From contig JBKPAJ010000017.1 in assembly GCA_046726375.1 (NCBI GenBank), forward strand, positions 1 to 64,000: 64,000 nucleotides of DNA, written 5' to 3'. The position numbers and the translations under genes are program-made. Origin of the DNA: DASPWV01 sp046726375 (lineage in GTDB: Bacteria > Acidobacteriota > Vicinamibacteria > Vicinamibacterales > UBA2999). The notes under the pieces were generated by a model. That model had not been told where the DNA came from and ran no database searches. It saw only the letters and a program-made list of their open reading frames with translations. Positions 51,984 to 61,768 of the stretch are shown here, one piece after another (within the stretch, counting starts at the first letter, position 1; the number at the start of each line of letters is the position of its first letter).

Positions 51984-53446
51984 TGCCGCGGAGGATCTTG
52001 CCGGGACGGTTCAGTCGGACCGTCGCGGTCGCGGCGGTGTGTGTGCTCGCGCGCGATCTCCCGCGCGCGCAAACTCCAGTCGACGCCCGCTTCGAGGCGC
52101 TGGCAGCGCTCGCGCAGGACAAAATGCGCGAGTTTGGCGTCCCCGGCGTCGCGCTCGGCATCGTGGATCACGGCAAGGTGACGCTCCGCGCGCTGGGCGT
52201 CACCAATGTCGACGATCCGTTGCCGGTGACGGAACACACCGTTTTTCCGATCGCCTCGATTTCGAAAACGTTCGCCGCGACCGCGATGATGCGCCTGGTC
52301 GAGCAGGGCAAGGTCGACCTGCGTGCGCCAGTACGAAAGTATCTGCCCGACTTCCGCGTGAAGGATGAAACCGTTAGCGCCGAGGTCACCGTGTGGCATC
52401 TGCTGACGCACACGAGCGGATGGGAAGGACAGATCTCAGGGCCTGAGCGCGGCGAAGACACGCTGCGCAATTTCGTTTCGACCATCAGCGACTTGATGCA
52501 GGTGGCGCCGCCTGGCGCGGCGTGGAGCTATAACAACGCAGGGTTCAGCGTCGGCGGACGCGTCATCGAAGCGGTGACGGGACAGTCCATCAATCGCGCG
52601 ATGCGCGAACTGGTCTTTACGCCGCTCGGACTGGTTCACACCGGGACAACCGCAGGGGAATTCATCGTCAATCGCTTTGCGGCTGGTCACGGCAGTCGCG
52701 ATGGCATGCCGACCCTGCAACGTCCGTTTTCACCGTCCACAAGCGTCACCGCCGGCGGCGTTGGCTTGTGCATCGCGGATCTGATGACGTATGCCCGTTT
52801 CCATTTGGGGGACGGTAGGAGCGACAAAGGCGAACACCTCTTGAGCCGCGCGTCGCTCGATCTGATGCGAACGCCGCAAATGCGCAAACAGAGCACGGAC
52901 GATGACATCGGGATTGCCTGGCATTTGCGAAACGTCGGCGCGCTTCGCGTCGCGGCGCATGGCGGAACGCTGGCGGGGCACATTCTGCTGCTCGAACTGG
53001 CGCCTGAGCAGGACTTCGCCATCGGAATTCTGACCAACTCGAACAACGGATGGCGGTTGATTCAGGACGTCGAACGTGCGGCGCTCAAGAGCTATCACGG
53101 AGCGACGTTCGCGGTAAATCAGGCGATTGCACACCGCGGTCTGGTCGAAACATTGCCGCTCGTCGAGCCGCTTGCGAAGCAGCCCGATCCGTCGCCTTAC
53201 GTTGGCCGCTACCTGCGGCCGATGAATTCGGTGGTGGTGCGCGTGGATCGCGAACGCACGATCGTGCAGGTCCATCCCAACTCTGGCGATCCGCAACCCG
53301 AAATGCCGATCGCTTTCTATGGTCCCGACCGCGCCGTGGTGATGGACGGGCCCGATCGTGGACAGTCGATCGAATTCATCCGCACATCAACCGCTGAGGT
53401 TCGTTGGATTCGCGTCGTCGGCCGCGTCGCGGTTCGCGGTAATTAG
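51983..53446 (+). CDS. Class C beta-lactamase-like serine hydrolase
   Basis: 487 residues with an export signal (RTVAVAAVCVLARDLPRAQ). Serine beta-lactamase/esterase fold: SxxK as SISKTF near residue 93, YxN as YNNAGFSVG, and HGG as AHGGTLAGH. LLTHTSGWEG is typical of this family of peptidases and esterases. A C-terminal beta domain (VGRYLRPMN) follows. Substrate unknown; not evidence of drug resistance. The ATG overlaps the STAS stop. Confidence 0.88.
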   Translation: MPRRILPGRFSRTVAVAAVCVLARDLPRAQTPVDARFEALAALAQDKMREFGVPGVALGIVDHGKVTLRALGVTNVDDPLPVTEHTVFPIASISKTFAATAMMRLVEQGKVDLRAPVRKYLPDFRVKDETVSAEVTVWHLLTHTSGWEGQISGPERGEDTLRNFVSTISDLMQVAPPGAAWSYNNAGFSVGGRVIEAVTGQSINRAMRELVFTPLGLVHTGTTAGEFIVNRFAAGHGSRDGMPTLQRPFSPSTSVTAGGVGLCIADLMTYARFHLGDGRSDKGEHLLSRASLDLMRTPQMRKQSTDDDIGIAWHLRNVGALRVAAHGGTLAGHILLLELAPEQDFAIGILTNSNNGWRLIQDVERAALKSYHGATFAVNQAIAHRGLVETLPLVEPLAKQPDPSPYVGRYLRPMNSVVVRVDRERTIVQVHPNSGDPQPEMPIAFYGPDRAVVMDGPDRGQSIEFIRTSTAEVRWIRVVGRVAVRGN

Positions 53447-53595
53447 CGGTGACTGCAATTTGGGTGCATGCAGTTGCAGTGCAGCTCGATCTCAGGCGCC
53501 TTCTTGCAGTAATCACTGCAGTATTTCGTGCCCGCCGGCACATTGCAGTTGCAGCTCGGATGCGCGCATTTGCGCTCGGTCTTGGCCTCTGCCAT
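53443..53595 (-). CDS. Bacterial metallothionein-like protein
   Basis: 50 residues (from ATG 53595, with AAGGGGGA upstream). Eight cysteines and several histidines: KCAHPSCNCNVPAGTKYCSDYCKK and ELHCNCMHPNC. The spacing matches BmtA/SmtA-type metallothioneins that chelate Zn, Cd or Cu in the cytoplasm. Its 3' end overlaps the hydrolase's stop by 4 bases (convergent), and it is divergent from the M28 gene. CATAAT at about 53616 is a possible -10 on this strand. Confidence 0.85.
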   Translation of the reverse strand: MAEAKTERKCAHPSCNCNVPAGTKYCSDYCKKAPEIELHCNCMHPNCSHR

Positions 53596-53651
53596 TGACG
53601 TCCCCCTTGGGCGAATTATGCGCCTCTCGGCTGACCTGATATAAGGTCGAG

Positions 53652-55826
53652 ATGCACTACTCATCCGTAGCTCGCCCTACGCTTGTTCTCGCACTACTGC
53701 TGGGCCTGCAAGCGCCCGCCATCGGACAGGCCCCGACACTCCGCGGCTTCACGGACGACAGTGTGTCCGCGCAACGCGCGCGCGAAGCGGCATTTCGTGC
53801 CATCCCGGATTCGGCGCGGCTGCGCGACTACATGCTGGCGATGGCGGGCGAACCCCACGTCGCTGGTCAGCCCGCGTCACAGAAGGTCGCCGAGTATGCC
53901 CTCGACAAGTTCAAGTCCTGGGGACTCAACGCCTCAATTGAAACCTTCGAAGCGTTGATGCCCTGGCCAACAGAGCGCGTCGTGGAAATGGTTGCCCCTA
54001 CGCGCCACGCGTTGACGCTCAAAGAGCCTGTCATCGCCGACGATCCGGACTCCGGAGACAAAGACTCCACGCCAACGTTCAATGCGTACTCGGGCGATGG
54101 CGATGCCACCGGTGAAGTTGTCTACGTCAATTACGGAATGCCCGCCGATTACGAGCGCCTCAAGACGCTCGGTATCGAGGTGAAAGGAAAGATCGTCATC
54201 GCGCGTTACGGGGGCGGCTGGCGCGGAATCAAACCCAAGGTCGCGTACGAACACGGTGCGATCGGGTGCTTGATCTACTCGGATCCTCGCGACGACGGCT
54301 ACTACGCGGGTGACGTGTATCCGGCGGGGCCGTTTCGGCCCGAACAGGGTGTGCAGCGCGGAAGCGTGATGGATATGCCGGTGCACCCGGGCGATCCTCT
54401 CAGCCCGGGCTGGGCGTCGGAGCCTGGCGCGCGAAAACTTGCGCAAAGCGACGCCGCAACGATTTTGAAAATTCCGGTGCTGCCGATTTCCTATGGCGAC
54501 GCGCTGCCGATCCTGCGATCGCTCAAAGGCCCGGTGGCACCCGAAGCCTGGCGTGGTGCGTTGCCGCTTACATATCACGTCGGTCCGGGCCCGGCGAGCG
54601 TTCACCTGAAGCTGGCGTTCGACTGGCGCTCGCGTCCACTGCACGACGTCGTCGTTCGGATCGAGGGTACCGACTTACGGGACGAGTGGATCATCCTCGG
54701 CAATCATCACGACGCATGGGTCAATGGCGCGGACGATCCGATCAGCGGCGCTGTCGCGCTCATGGAGATGGCTCGCGGGCTGTCAGACCTGCTGAAGAGC
54801 GGATGGCGTCCAAAGCGGACGATCATCCTCGCGCTCTGGGACGGCGAAGAGTGGGGACTTCTCGGATCCACTGAGTGGGCCGAAAAACACGCCGCGGAAC
54901 TGCGCGACCACGCCGCTGTCTACATCAATACCGACAGCAGTGGTAAGGGGTGGCTGAGCGCCGGCGGTTCGCATGGGTTGGAGCTTTTCCTCAACGAAGT
55001 CGCGAAGGATATTCCCGATCCGCGCACTGGCAAGCCGATATTCGAGGAAGCCCGGCGGCGCGCCGTCATGAATACGCCGGAAGCGAGCCGCGCAGACGCG
55101 GAGGCAGACCAGGCCTATCGCATTCAGCCGCTCGGATCGGGCTCCGACTACACACCGTTCTTGCAGCACCTCACGATTTCGGCGTTGAACCTCGGGTTCG
55201 GCGGCGAGAGTGATGGCGGCATCTATCACTCGATCTACGACTCGGTGAATTGGTATACGAAGTTCTCTGATACTGACTTTGCATACGGCCGGACGCTCGC
55301 GCAAACGACAGGGACGTTGGCGCTTCGGCTGGCCGATGCTCCCGTGCTGCCGTTTCGGTTCAGCGACACCGCCGACACCCTGGCGCGTTACGTCGCCGAG
55401 TTGGAAAAGCTCGCCGCGTCAAAGCCCGATGCGAAGGTCGATCTGGCACCCGTTCGATCCGCAGTCGAGTCGCTCAAACAGGCTAGTGAAGCATACGAGC
55501 GCGCCTACAACGGCATCAGCCGTGTGCCGGAGGCGACGCTCATTGGCCGCAAGGAACTCCGCGAGCTGAATACGCGCTTGCTTGGTTCCGAACGTCGTCT
55601 CGGTAACAGCGACGGGCTTCCGCGGCGGACGTGGTTCAAGCATCAAATTTACGCGCCGGGCTTTTACACCGGTTACGGCGTGAAAACGATGCCGCAGATT
55701 CGCGAAGGGCTGGAGGAAGGTCGTTACGTCGAAGCGCAGGGCGGTACGAGAACTGTCGCCGCCGCCGTGAGGGCACTGGCGCAGGAGGTGCAGGCCGCAA
55801 CAGAGACTTTGCAGCGATTGCAATGA
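53652..55826 (+). CDS. Secreted M28-family metallopeptidase (glutamate carboxypeptidase II-like)
   Basis: 724 residues with a signal peptide (VARPTLVLALLLGLQAPAIG). A PA domain (VVYVNYGMPADYERLKTLGIEVKGKIVIARYG) precedes the zinc core: GNHHDAWVNGADDPISGA (His and Asp ligands), WDGEEWGLLGSTEW (catalytic Glu-Glu), NTDSSGKG and GIYHSIYDSVNWY (His ligand). A C-terminal TFR-dimer-like helical domain follows. It matches the PSMA/NAALADase layout. TATAAG lies 6 bases before the ATG, so translation may be leaderless. Confidence 0.93.
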   Translation: MHYSSVARPTLVLALLLGLQAPAIGQAPTLRGFTDDSVSAQRAREAAFRAIPDSARLRDYMLAMAGEPHVAGQPASQKVAEYALDKFKSWGLNASIETFEALMPWPTERVVEMVAPTRHALTLKEPVIADDPDSGDKDSTPTFNAYSGDGDATGEVVYVNYGMPADYERLKTLGIEVKGKIVIARYGGGWRGIKPKVAYEHGAIGCLIYSDPRDDGYYAGDVYPAGPFRPEQGVQRGSVMDMPVHPGDPLSPGWASEPGARKLAQSDAATILKIPVLPISYGDALPILRSLKGPVAPEAWRGALPLTYHVGPGPASVHLKLAFDWRSRPLHDVVVRIEGTDLRDEWIILGNHHDAWVNGADDPISGAVALMEMARGLSDLLKSGWRPKRTIILALWDGEEWGLLGSTEWAEKHAAELRDHAAVYINTDSSGKGWLSAGGSHGLELFLNEVAKDIPDPRTGKPIFEEARRRAVMNTPEASRADAEADQAYRIQPLGSGSDYTPFLQHLTISALNLGFGGESDGGIYHSIYDSVNWYTKFSDTDFAYGRTLAQTTGTLALRLADAPVLPFRFSDTADTLARYVAELEKLAASKPDAKVDLAPVRSAVESLKQASEAYERAYNGISRVPEATLIGRKELRELNTRLLGSERRLGNSDGLPRRTWFKHQIYAPGFYTGYGVKTMPQIREGLEEGRYVEAQGGTRTVAAAVRALAQEVQAATETLQRLQ

Positions 55827-55837
55827 ATTCGGGATCG

Positions 55838-58195
55838 CTATCGCGGCACCGCGAAGGCGTACAACGTCGTCCCTGAGGGCATCACGACATACTGCCGCCC
55901 ATCCAGCATGTATGTGATCGGCGCGGCATACACCGGTGCGCCGGTCTGGAAGTGCCACAGGTTCTTCCCAGACCTGGCGTCAAACGCCATCACGTTGCCG
56001 TCCATGTCGCCGCCAAATACGAGATCGGATGCCGTCGTCAGCACTCCCGCCATCGACGGCGTGAAATACTTGAACTCCCATTTCACACCAGCCACTTTGG
56101 GATCGATCGCGCGCATGGCGCCGTAGCCGCGATCGCGGAGGCGCTGCGCGGCGCCGCCGAAGTAGTACTCGCCCGCGACGAACTCCTGCTCCCAGCCGTA
56201 GTAGGTCGCGCACACTTCGCGTGTGGTGACGTAGAACAGCCCCGTCTTGGGATTGAACGCCGGCGACATCCAGTTCGTCCCGCCGGTGATGTCGGGACAC
56301 ACATCGTTGCCCTTTTCGTTCGGCGCGGTGTTCGGCAGCACCACCGGTCTGCCGTTGTCGCCGATCTTCTCCGCCCACGTCGTGCGAATGAACGAGCGAG
56401 ACGTGATGATCGACCCGTTGCTGCGATCGAGCGTGTAGAAAAAACCGTTGCGATTGGCCAGCATCAGCGTTTTTCGCGGCTCGCCGTTGATCGTCATGTC
56501 GGCGAGCACCGGCACCTGCGTCGCGTCCCAGTCATGGACGTCGTGCGGTGTGAACTGGTAGTACCACTTCAACGTCCCGGTGTCCGGATCGAGCGCGACA
56601 ACAGCGTCCGTATAGAGGTTGTCGCCGATGCGATCCTTACCGTACAAGTCGGGGCCGGGATTGCCAGTGCCCCAGTAAATGAGGTCGAGCGTGGGATCAT
56701 AAGTGCCAGTCACCCACGTGGATCCGCCGCCGCGCTCCCATGAAGTGCCGGTCCACGTCTCGCTGCCTTTCTCGCCGGGGCCAGGCACGGTCCAGAAGCG
56801 CCAGACCTTTTTGCCAGTCGCCGCATCGAACGCGTCGATGAATCCGCGGATGCCGTATTCCGCGCCCGCGATCCCCACCACGACTTTGTCTTTCACGATG
56901 AGAGGTGCGGCAGTGCCGGAGTAGCCCTGTTTGTAGTCGTCGATCACCGAGTCCCACACCACGGAACCGGTTTTCATGTCCAGGGCGACGAGGTGCGCGT
57001 CGAGCGTTGTCATATACAGGCGATTGCCGAGCGCCGCAAAGCCGCGATTGACTCGCCCGCAGCAGATGTCGAGACTCTCAGGCAGCTGCCGCTGATGGCG
57101 CCAGATCTGCCGCCCCGTGCGCGCGTCGAGCGCCCAGGCCGTGTTTTCCGGTCCCGTGACGTACATGACGCCGTCGATCACGAGCGGCGTGGTTTCGAAC
57201 TTGCCGAGCACGCCCGTCTGGAATGCCCACTGCACCGACAGCTGCCCGACGTTGGCTGCCGTGAGTTGCATCAACGGACTGTGACGCTGCCCGCTGTAGT
57301 CACCTGAGTAGTGCAGCCACCGCGTCGGATCCGCGCCAAGCGGGGCGGCAAGGTGGTCGCTCGTCACCTGCTGTCCCATCGCAGAGTCCTGCGCGACCGT
57401 CGTCGTACCTTTGAGCGTCCGCAGATAGCGAACGACGTCCGCGAGATCGGTGTCGGGCAACCGCTCGGGACTGTAGGCCGGCATCAGCGACTCGTCGGGA
57501 TGCGCAATCACCTCGTTGAGGTCGCGTTTGAAGAACGACAGGATGTCCTCGTTACCTGTCATGAACTGAATCGAAAACGCATCCTCGCTTTTGCGGGTCC
57601 CGCGCAGCTTGCGTCCATCGCGCGTGACCACGGTCACGGCTTCGAAGCCGACGGGAATCACTTCGGCAGGCGTTCTGACCTCGCGTTCGAGCGCGGCAGG
57701 GGAGCGCGCCGCGCCGATGCGGGACAGATTGGGTCCGAGCCGGCCACCTCGCCCGTTGACCATGTGACATTGTCCGCAATTGCCCTTGTCTTTTGCCCAG
57801 AACAATTGCTCGCCGCGGGTGGCGTCGCCGCGCTCGCCGGCGGCGGATGCGGGCACCGCGAGCGTCCGCAAATACGCGAGCACCATCCAAACCTCGTCCT
57901 CCGACAGATTCACGTGGGCCGGCATCTCCGTTCCCGGCACGCCGCGCGCGATCGTGCGAAACAACTGTGCGTCGGTGCCGCCATGCTGCCATTCGCCGGT
58001 CGTGAGGTCGGTGCCGCGATAGCCTTTCGCATCCATGCCGTGACACACGGCACACCGGCCGCGATACACCATGCGCCCCTGCTCGATGGCCTTTGCGTTG
58101 CCAGCGAGAGGATTCGTTTCGCGATCGGTTTGCGGTTGCGCCGCCGCCGGAACCGCGGCTGCCATCACCACGAACACACATGCCAGAATCTTCAT
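55838..58195 (-). CDS. PQQ-dependent dehydrogenase with two N-terminal cytochrome c domains
   Basis: 785 residues from ATG 58195; longer upstream frames are not supported. A signal peptide (ILACVFVVMAAAVPAAA) is followed by two heme c motifs (CAVCHGM, CGQCHMV) near residues 45 and 155, then an eight-bladed quinoprotein propeller. The propeller has the vicinal cysteines in LDICCGRVNRG, WGTGNPGPDLYG and HDVHDWDAT, as in alcohol dehydrogenases. Electrons would pass from PQQH2 to the hemes. The hemes are N-terminal here, while type II enzymes carry one at the C-terminus. Substrate unknown. Confidence 0.9.
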   Translation of the reverse strand: MKILACVFVVMAAAVPAAAQPQTDRETNPLAGNAKAIEQGRMVYRGRCAVCHGMDAKGYRGTDLTTGEWQHGGTDAQLFRTIARGVPGTEMPAHVNLSEDEVWMVLAYLRTLAVPASAAGERGDATRGEQLFWAKDKGNCGQCHMVNGRGGRLGPNLSRIGAARSPAALEREVRTPAEVIPVGFEAVTVVTRDGRKLRGTRKSEDAFSIQFMTGNEDILSFFKRDLNEVIAHPDESLMPAYSPERLPDTDLADVVRYLRTLKGTTTVAQDSAMGQQVTSDHLAAPLGADPTRWLHYSGDYSGQRHSPLMQLTAANVGQLSVQWAFQTGVLGKFETTPLVIDGVMYVTGPENTAWALDARTGRQIWRHQRQLPESLDICCGRVNRGFAALGNRLYMTTLDAHLVALDMKTGSVVWDSVIDDYKQGYSGTAAPLIVKDKVVVGIAGAEYGIRGFIDAFDAATGKKVWRFWTVPGPGEKGSETWTGTSWERGGGSTWVTGTYDPTLDLIYWGTGNPGPDLYGKDRIGDNLYTDAVVALDPDTGTLKWYYQFTPHDVHDWDATQVPVLADMTINGEPRKTLMLANRNGFFYTLDRSNGSIITSRSFIRTTWAEKIGDNGRPVVLPNTAPNEKGNDVCPDITGGTNWMSPAFNPKTGLFYVTTREVCATYYGWEQEFVAGEYYFGGAAQRLRDRGYGAMRAIDPKVAGVKWEFKYFTPSMAGVLTTASDLVFGGDMDGNVMAFDARSGKNLWHFQTGAPVYAAPITYMLDGRQYVVMPSGTTLYAFAVPR

Positions 58196-58259
58196 GCGCC
58201 CTCGCTCAAATGGAACGTGCGTATTCTGCTCCCCGTCGCATCCGCCTGACAATGGAAAC

Positions 58260-59309
58260 ATGGCGCGCCTGACTCGGCGTCGCTTCGTGCTGGTCTTGGT
58301 GGTCGCCATCGGCGCGGGGGTGCTCGCATGGCTGTCGTGGCGCGAGCTCCCGCTGTCGATTCCGGACGGCGTCGCACGAGGCGCCACTCTGTTCGTCAAG
58401 CCGTATCTCGTGGCGCGCGACGTCCCCTATCGCCAGGTCGGCGGCTGGATTGGCCGCGCTGACATCTATCGCCCCGACGGCGATGGTCCCTTTCCGATCA
58501 TTCTGTTCTTCCATGGCGGCGGCTGGGCCTACGGCAGTCAACGCGACGTTGATGTGTGGGCGATGCCGTTTCTCGGGTGGGGCTACGCCGTGGTCGCGGT
58601 GAGTTACCGGCTGGCGGATGTCGCGCTTGCACCTGGGGCGGTGGAAGATGCGCGCTGCGCGCTTGCCTGGGTCGGCGCGCATGCGGCGGAGTATCGATTG
58701 GATTCGGCGCGAATCGTGACCGCCGGCACCTCGTCGGGCGGCCATCTGGCTTTGATGGCCGGCCTTGTGAATGGGTCGAGCGAGTTCGACGGGAACTGCT
58801 CGGCCGCGCCCGTCCCAGTTAAGGGGATCCTGAATTTTTCAGGAGTCACGGACGTGGCGGAACTGTTGCAACGCCAGTTGAAAACGGCGCCGGCGGGATG
58901 GCCGTTTGCGGTTGATTGGCTGGGGCAGGGCGCCAACCGGCTGGCGGTGGCCGAACATTTGTCACCCCTGGCGTGGATCGATGCAGGTGATCCGGCGGTC
59001 TTTTCCATGCATGGCACTGCCGACACGGTCGTCCCGTACCAGCATGCGGTTGCGCTGCATCGCGCGCTCGATCGTGTCGGCGTGGAAAACGAATTGGTCA
59101 CGCTACCGGGACGCGGCCATGGCGATTTTTCGCTTAGTGAGCTGGCCGACATGGCGCGGCGCATGCAGGTGTTTCTTGATCCAAAACTCCGAAGTGCCCT
59201 TGTTCCTATGACTTATGGGCTCGAATCAATTGGAAGCACGGCAGCGTTGCCGTATAATGCTGAAAAGAGCGGGTCGGGTTCCCGTTCACAACTTTCGTTC
59301 ATGACATAG
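58260..59309 (+). CDS. Alpha/beta hydrolase (HSL/BD-FAE-like esterase)
   Basis: 349 residues. ATG 58260, with a Tat-like start (RLTRRRFVLVLVVAIGAGVLAWL), so it is anchored or exported. FFHGGGWAYGS gives the oxyanion hole, GTSSGGHLAL the nucleophile serine; Asp is in HGTADTVVP and His in GRGHGDF. Likely a carboxylesterase acting on small esters or acyl-peptides. The last ~35 residues run through the clpC promoter and may not be needed. Confidence 0.9.
   Translation: MARLTRRRFVLVLVVAIGAGVLAWLSWRELPLSIPDGVARGATLFVKPYLVARDVPYRQVGGWIGRADIYRPDGDGPFPIILFFHGGGWAYGSQRDVDVWAMPFLGWGYAVVAVSYRLADVALAPGAVEDARCALAWVGAHAAEYRLDSARIVTAGTSSGGHLALMAGLVNGSSEFDGNCSAAPVPVKGILNFSGVTDVAELLQRQLKTAPAGWPFAVDWLGQGANRLAVAEHLSPLAWIDAGDPAVFSMHGTADTVVPYQHAVALHRALDRVGVENELVTLPGRGHGDFSLSELADMARRMQVFLDPKLRSALVPMTYGLESIGSTAALPYNAEKSGSGSRSQLSFMT
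59230..59258 (+). promoter_or_regulatory. clpC promoter with an internal palindrome
   Basis: TTGGAA (59230-59235), 17 bases, TATAAT (59253-59258). The spacer holds ACGGCA-GCGT-TGCCGT (59238-59253), a perfect 6-bp palindrome that could be a repressor site. It lies inside the end of the esterase gene. Confidence 0.65.
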
Positions 59310-59320
59310 AAGGCGGCTGG

Positions 59321-61768
59321 ATGTTCGAGCGGTACACAGAAAGAGCGAGGCGAGTGCTCTTCTTCGCCCGCTACGAAGCAAGCCAGCTGGGAAGCATCTC
59401 GATCGAGACCGAGCACCTGCTTCTTGGGTTGATCCGGGAAGGCAAGGGCCTGACCAGCCGCATCTTCGCGCGCTCGCACCTCTCGCTCGAAAACATCCGC
59501 AAGGAAATCGAAGGCCGCACCGTCTTCCGCGAGAAAGTTTCCACCTCGGTTGAGATTCCCTTCAGCGCAGAAACCAAGCGCGTACTGCAGTTCGCGGCCG
59601 AGGAAGCCGATCGCCTTCTGCACAACTACATCGGCACCGAACATCTCCTCCTCGGCATCCTGCGCGAGGAGCGCTCGGTCGCGGCGACCATCCTGATGGA
59701 AAAGGGGATGCGGCTCCACCAGGTGCGCGAGGACATCGTCCAGCTGCTCAACGAGAAGACCACGCTCACGCGCGTCAAGGAAACGCCCCTGCTGGCGGAG
59801 TTCTCGCGCGACCTGACCGAAGCGGCGATGAAGAATCAGCTCGATCCGCTCGTCGGCCGCGAGTACGAGCTCGAGCGGGTGCAGCAGGTGTTGTGCCGCC
59901 GGACGAAGAACAACGCCGTGCTGATCGGCGAGCCAGGCGTCGGGAAGACCGCGATCGTCGAGGGCCTCGCGCAGAAGATCGTGTACGGCGACGTGCCGCA
60001 TTTCCTCGCCGACAAGCGCATCCTCGCGCTCGACATCTCGTTGATCGTCGCGGGGACGAAATACCGCGGGCAGTTCGAAGAGCGCCTCAAAGCGATCATG
60101 AAGGAGCTCACGGACAATCCCAACATCATCGTCTTCATCGACGAGCTGCACACGCTGGTCGGCGCGGGTTCGGCCGAAGGCTCGCTCGACGCCGCGAACA
60201 TCCTCAAGCCGGCGCTCTCGCGCGGCGAGATCCGCTGCATTGGCGCGACCACGCCGGCGGAGTATCGCAAGTACATCGAGAAGGATCGCTCGCTCGAGCG
60301 CCGCTTCCAGGCCATCAAGGTCGATCCGCCGTCGGAGCGTGAGACGATCGAGATCCTCATTGGCATCAAGGATCGCTACGAGACGTTCCATCACGTCGAG
60401 TACACGCGCGAAGCCATCGAAGCGGCGGTGTATCAGTCGAGCCGCTACATCACCGATCGCTTCCTGCCCGATAAGGCGATCGATCTCGTCGACGAAGCGG
60501 GCGCGCGCGCGAAGCTGCGCGAAGCGGGCTACAGCGAAGAGTTCGGCGAGATCAACAAGAGCATCCGCGTCGCCGTCGAGCAGATGGAAAGCGCGGTCTC
60601 GCAGAAAGAGTTCGACAAGGCGCAGTTCTACAAGGAACAGGAGCAGGTGGCGCGCGAGAACCTGCAGCTCGTGCGCGAGAAGTTCGACGTGCGATCGAGC
60701 GCGCGCCGCGTGGTGGTCTCGAAAGCGGAGATCGACGAAGTCGTCTCCAAGTGGACCGGCGTGCCGCTGTCGTCGATCAATCAGGACGAAGGCGACAAGC
60801 TGCTGCGCATGGAGCAGGAACTGCACAAGCGCGTCATCAGCCAGGAGAAGGCGATCTCCGCCGTGTCGCGCGCGATTCGCCGCTCACGCGCAGGCTTGAA
60901 GAATCCGAATCGCCCGGTTGGCAGCTTCATGTTCCTCGGGCCGACCGGTGTTGGCAAAACCGAGCTCGCGCGCGCGCTTGCGCAATTCCTCTTCGGCAGC
61001 GAGAATGCGCTCATCCGCTTCGACATGTCCGAGTACATGGAGAAGCACTCCGTCTCGAAGCTGATTGGCTCGCCGCCGGGATACGTGGGACACGAAGAGG
61101 GCGGTCAGCTCACGGAAAAGGTCAAGCGCAACCCGTATTCGGTCGTGCTCCTCGACGAGGTCGAGAAGGCGCATCCCGACATCTTCAACATCCTGTTGCA
61201 GGTATTCGAGGACGGTCACCTGACCGACGGTCTCGGCAATCGCGTCAACTTCAAGAACGCGATCGTGATCATGACCTCGAACATCGGCGCGCGCTTCATT
61301 CAAAAGAAAGCGTCGATGGGCTTCCAGTCGGCCGACGCAGGCGAGCTGCAGAAGAGCGTCCACGACATGGTGCTCGGCGAGGTCAAGCGCACTTTCAATC
61401 CCGAGTTCATCAATCGCGTGGATGAGTTGATCGTGTTCGACGCGTTGTCGGACGAGGACCTGCGCAAGATCCTCAGCCTGCTGATGGACAACCTCAACTC
61501 CAACCTCGTCGATCGGCGCATGCGGATCCTGCTGACGCAGGAAGTAGCCGACTGGATTATCGACGTCACCTGCAAGGACCGCTCGTACGGCGCCCGTCCC
61601 CTGCGCCGGGCTATCCAGCGTTATATCGAAGACCCGCTCGCCGAGGAGCTGATCCGGGGCCATCTGCAGGGCGGCGACATCGAGGTTTACCTCGAAAACG
61701 GGTCGCTTGCGTATCGACCGGCCGGCGAGCCGGTAGTGGCAGGCCGCCGTCTGTCGACTAACGTCTGA
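59321..61768 (+). CDS. clpC: ATP-dependent Clp protease ATP-binding subunit ClpC
   Basis: 815 residues, the AAA+ unfoldase for ClpP. The two Clp N repeats (FERYTERARRVLFFARYEASQLG..., TKRVLQFAAEEADRLLHNYIGTEHLLLGIL) are followed by D1 with Walker A GEPGVGKTAIVEGLA and Walker B VFIDELHTLVG, a short UVR-like coiled-coil insert (KEFDKAQFYKEQEQVARENL) and D2 with GPTGVGKTELARALA and VVLLDEVEKAHPD. AAGGCGG precedes the ATG. No McsAB or CtsR gene is adjacent. Confidence 0.96.
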   Translation: MFERYTERARRVLFFARYEASQLGSISIETEHLLLGLIREGKGLTSRIFARSHLSLENIRKEIEGRTVFREKVSTSVEIPFSAETKRVLQFAAEEADRLLHNYIGTEHLLLGILREERSVAATILMEKGMRLHQVREDIVQLLNEKTTLTRVKETPLLAEFSRDLTEAAMKNQLDPLVGREYELERVQQVLCRRTKNNAVLIGEPGVGKTAIVEGLAQKIVYGDVPHFLADKRILALDISLIVAGTKYRGQFEERLKAIMKELTDNPNIIVFIDELHTLVGAGSAEGSLDAANILKPALSRGEIRCIGATTPAEYRKYIEKDRSLERRFQAIKVDPPSERETIEILIGIKDRYETFHHVEYTREAIEAAVYQSSRYITDRFLPDKAIDLVDEAGARAKLREAGYSEEFGEINKSIRVAVEQMESAVSQKEFDKAQFYKEQEQVARENLQLVREKFDVRSSARRVVVSKAEIDEVVSKWTGVPLSSINQDEGDKLLRMEQELHKRVISQEKAISAVSRAIRRSRAGLKNPNRPVGSFMFLGPTGVGKTELARALAQFLFGSENALIRFDMSEYMEKHSVSKLIGSPPGYVGHEEGGQLTEKVKRNPYSVVLLDEVEKAHPDIFNILLQVFEDGHLTDGLGNRVNFKNAIVIMTSNIGARFIQKKASMGFQSADAGELQKSVHDMVLGEVKRTFNPEFINRVDELIVFDALSDEDLRKILSLLMDNLNSNLVDRRMRILLTQEVADWIIDVTCKDRSYGARPLRRAIQRYIEDPLAEELIRGHLQGGDIEVYLENGSLAYRPAGEPVVAGRRLSTNV

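Noticed and set aside
59213..60826. Antisense ORF over clpC
   Set aside because: Low-complexity shadow of a clear AAA+ gene.
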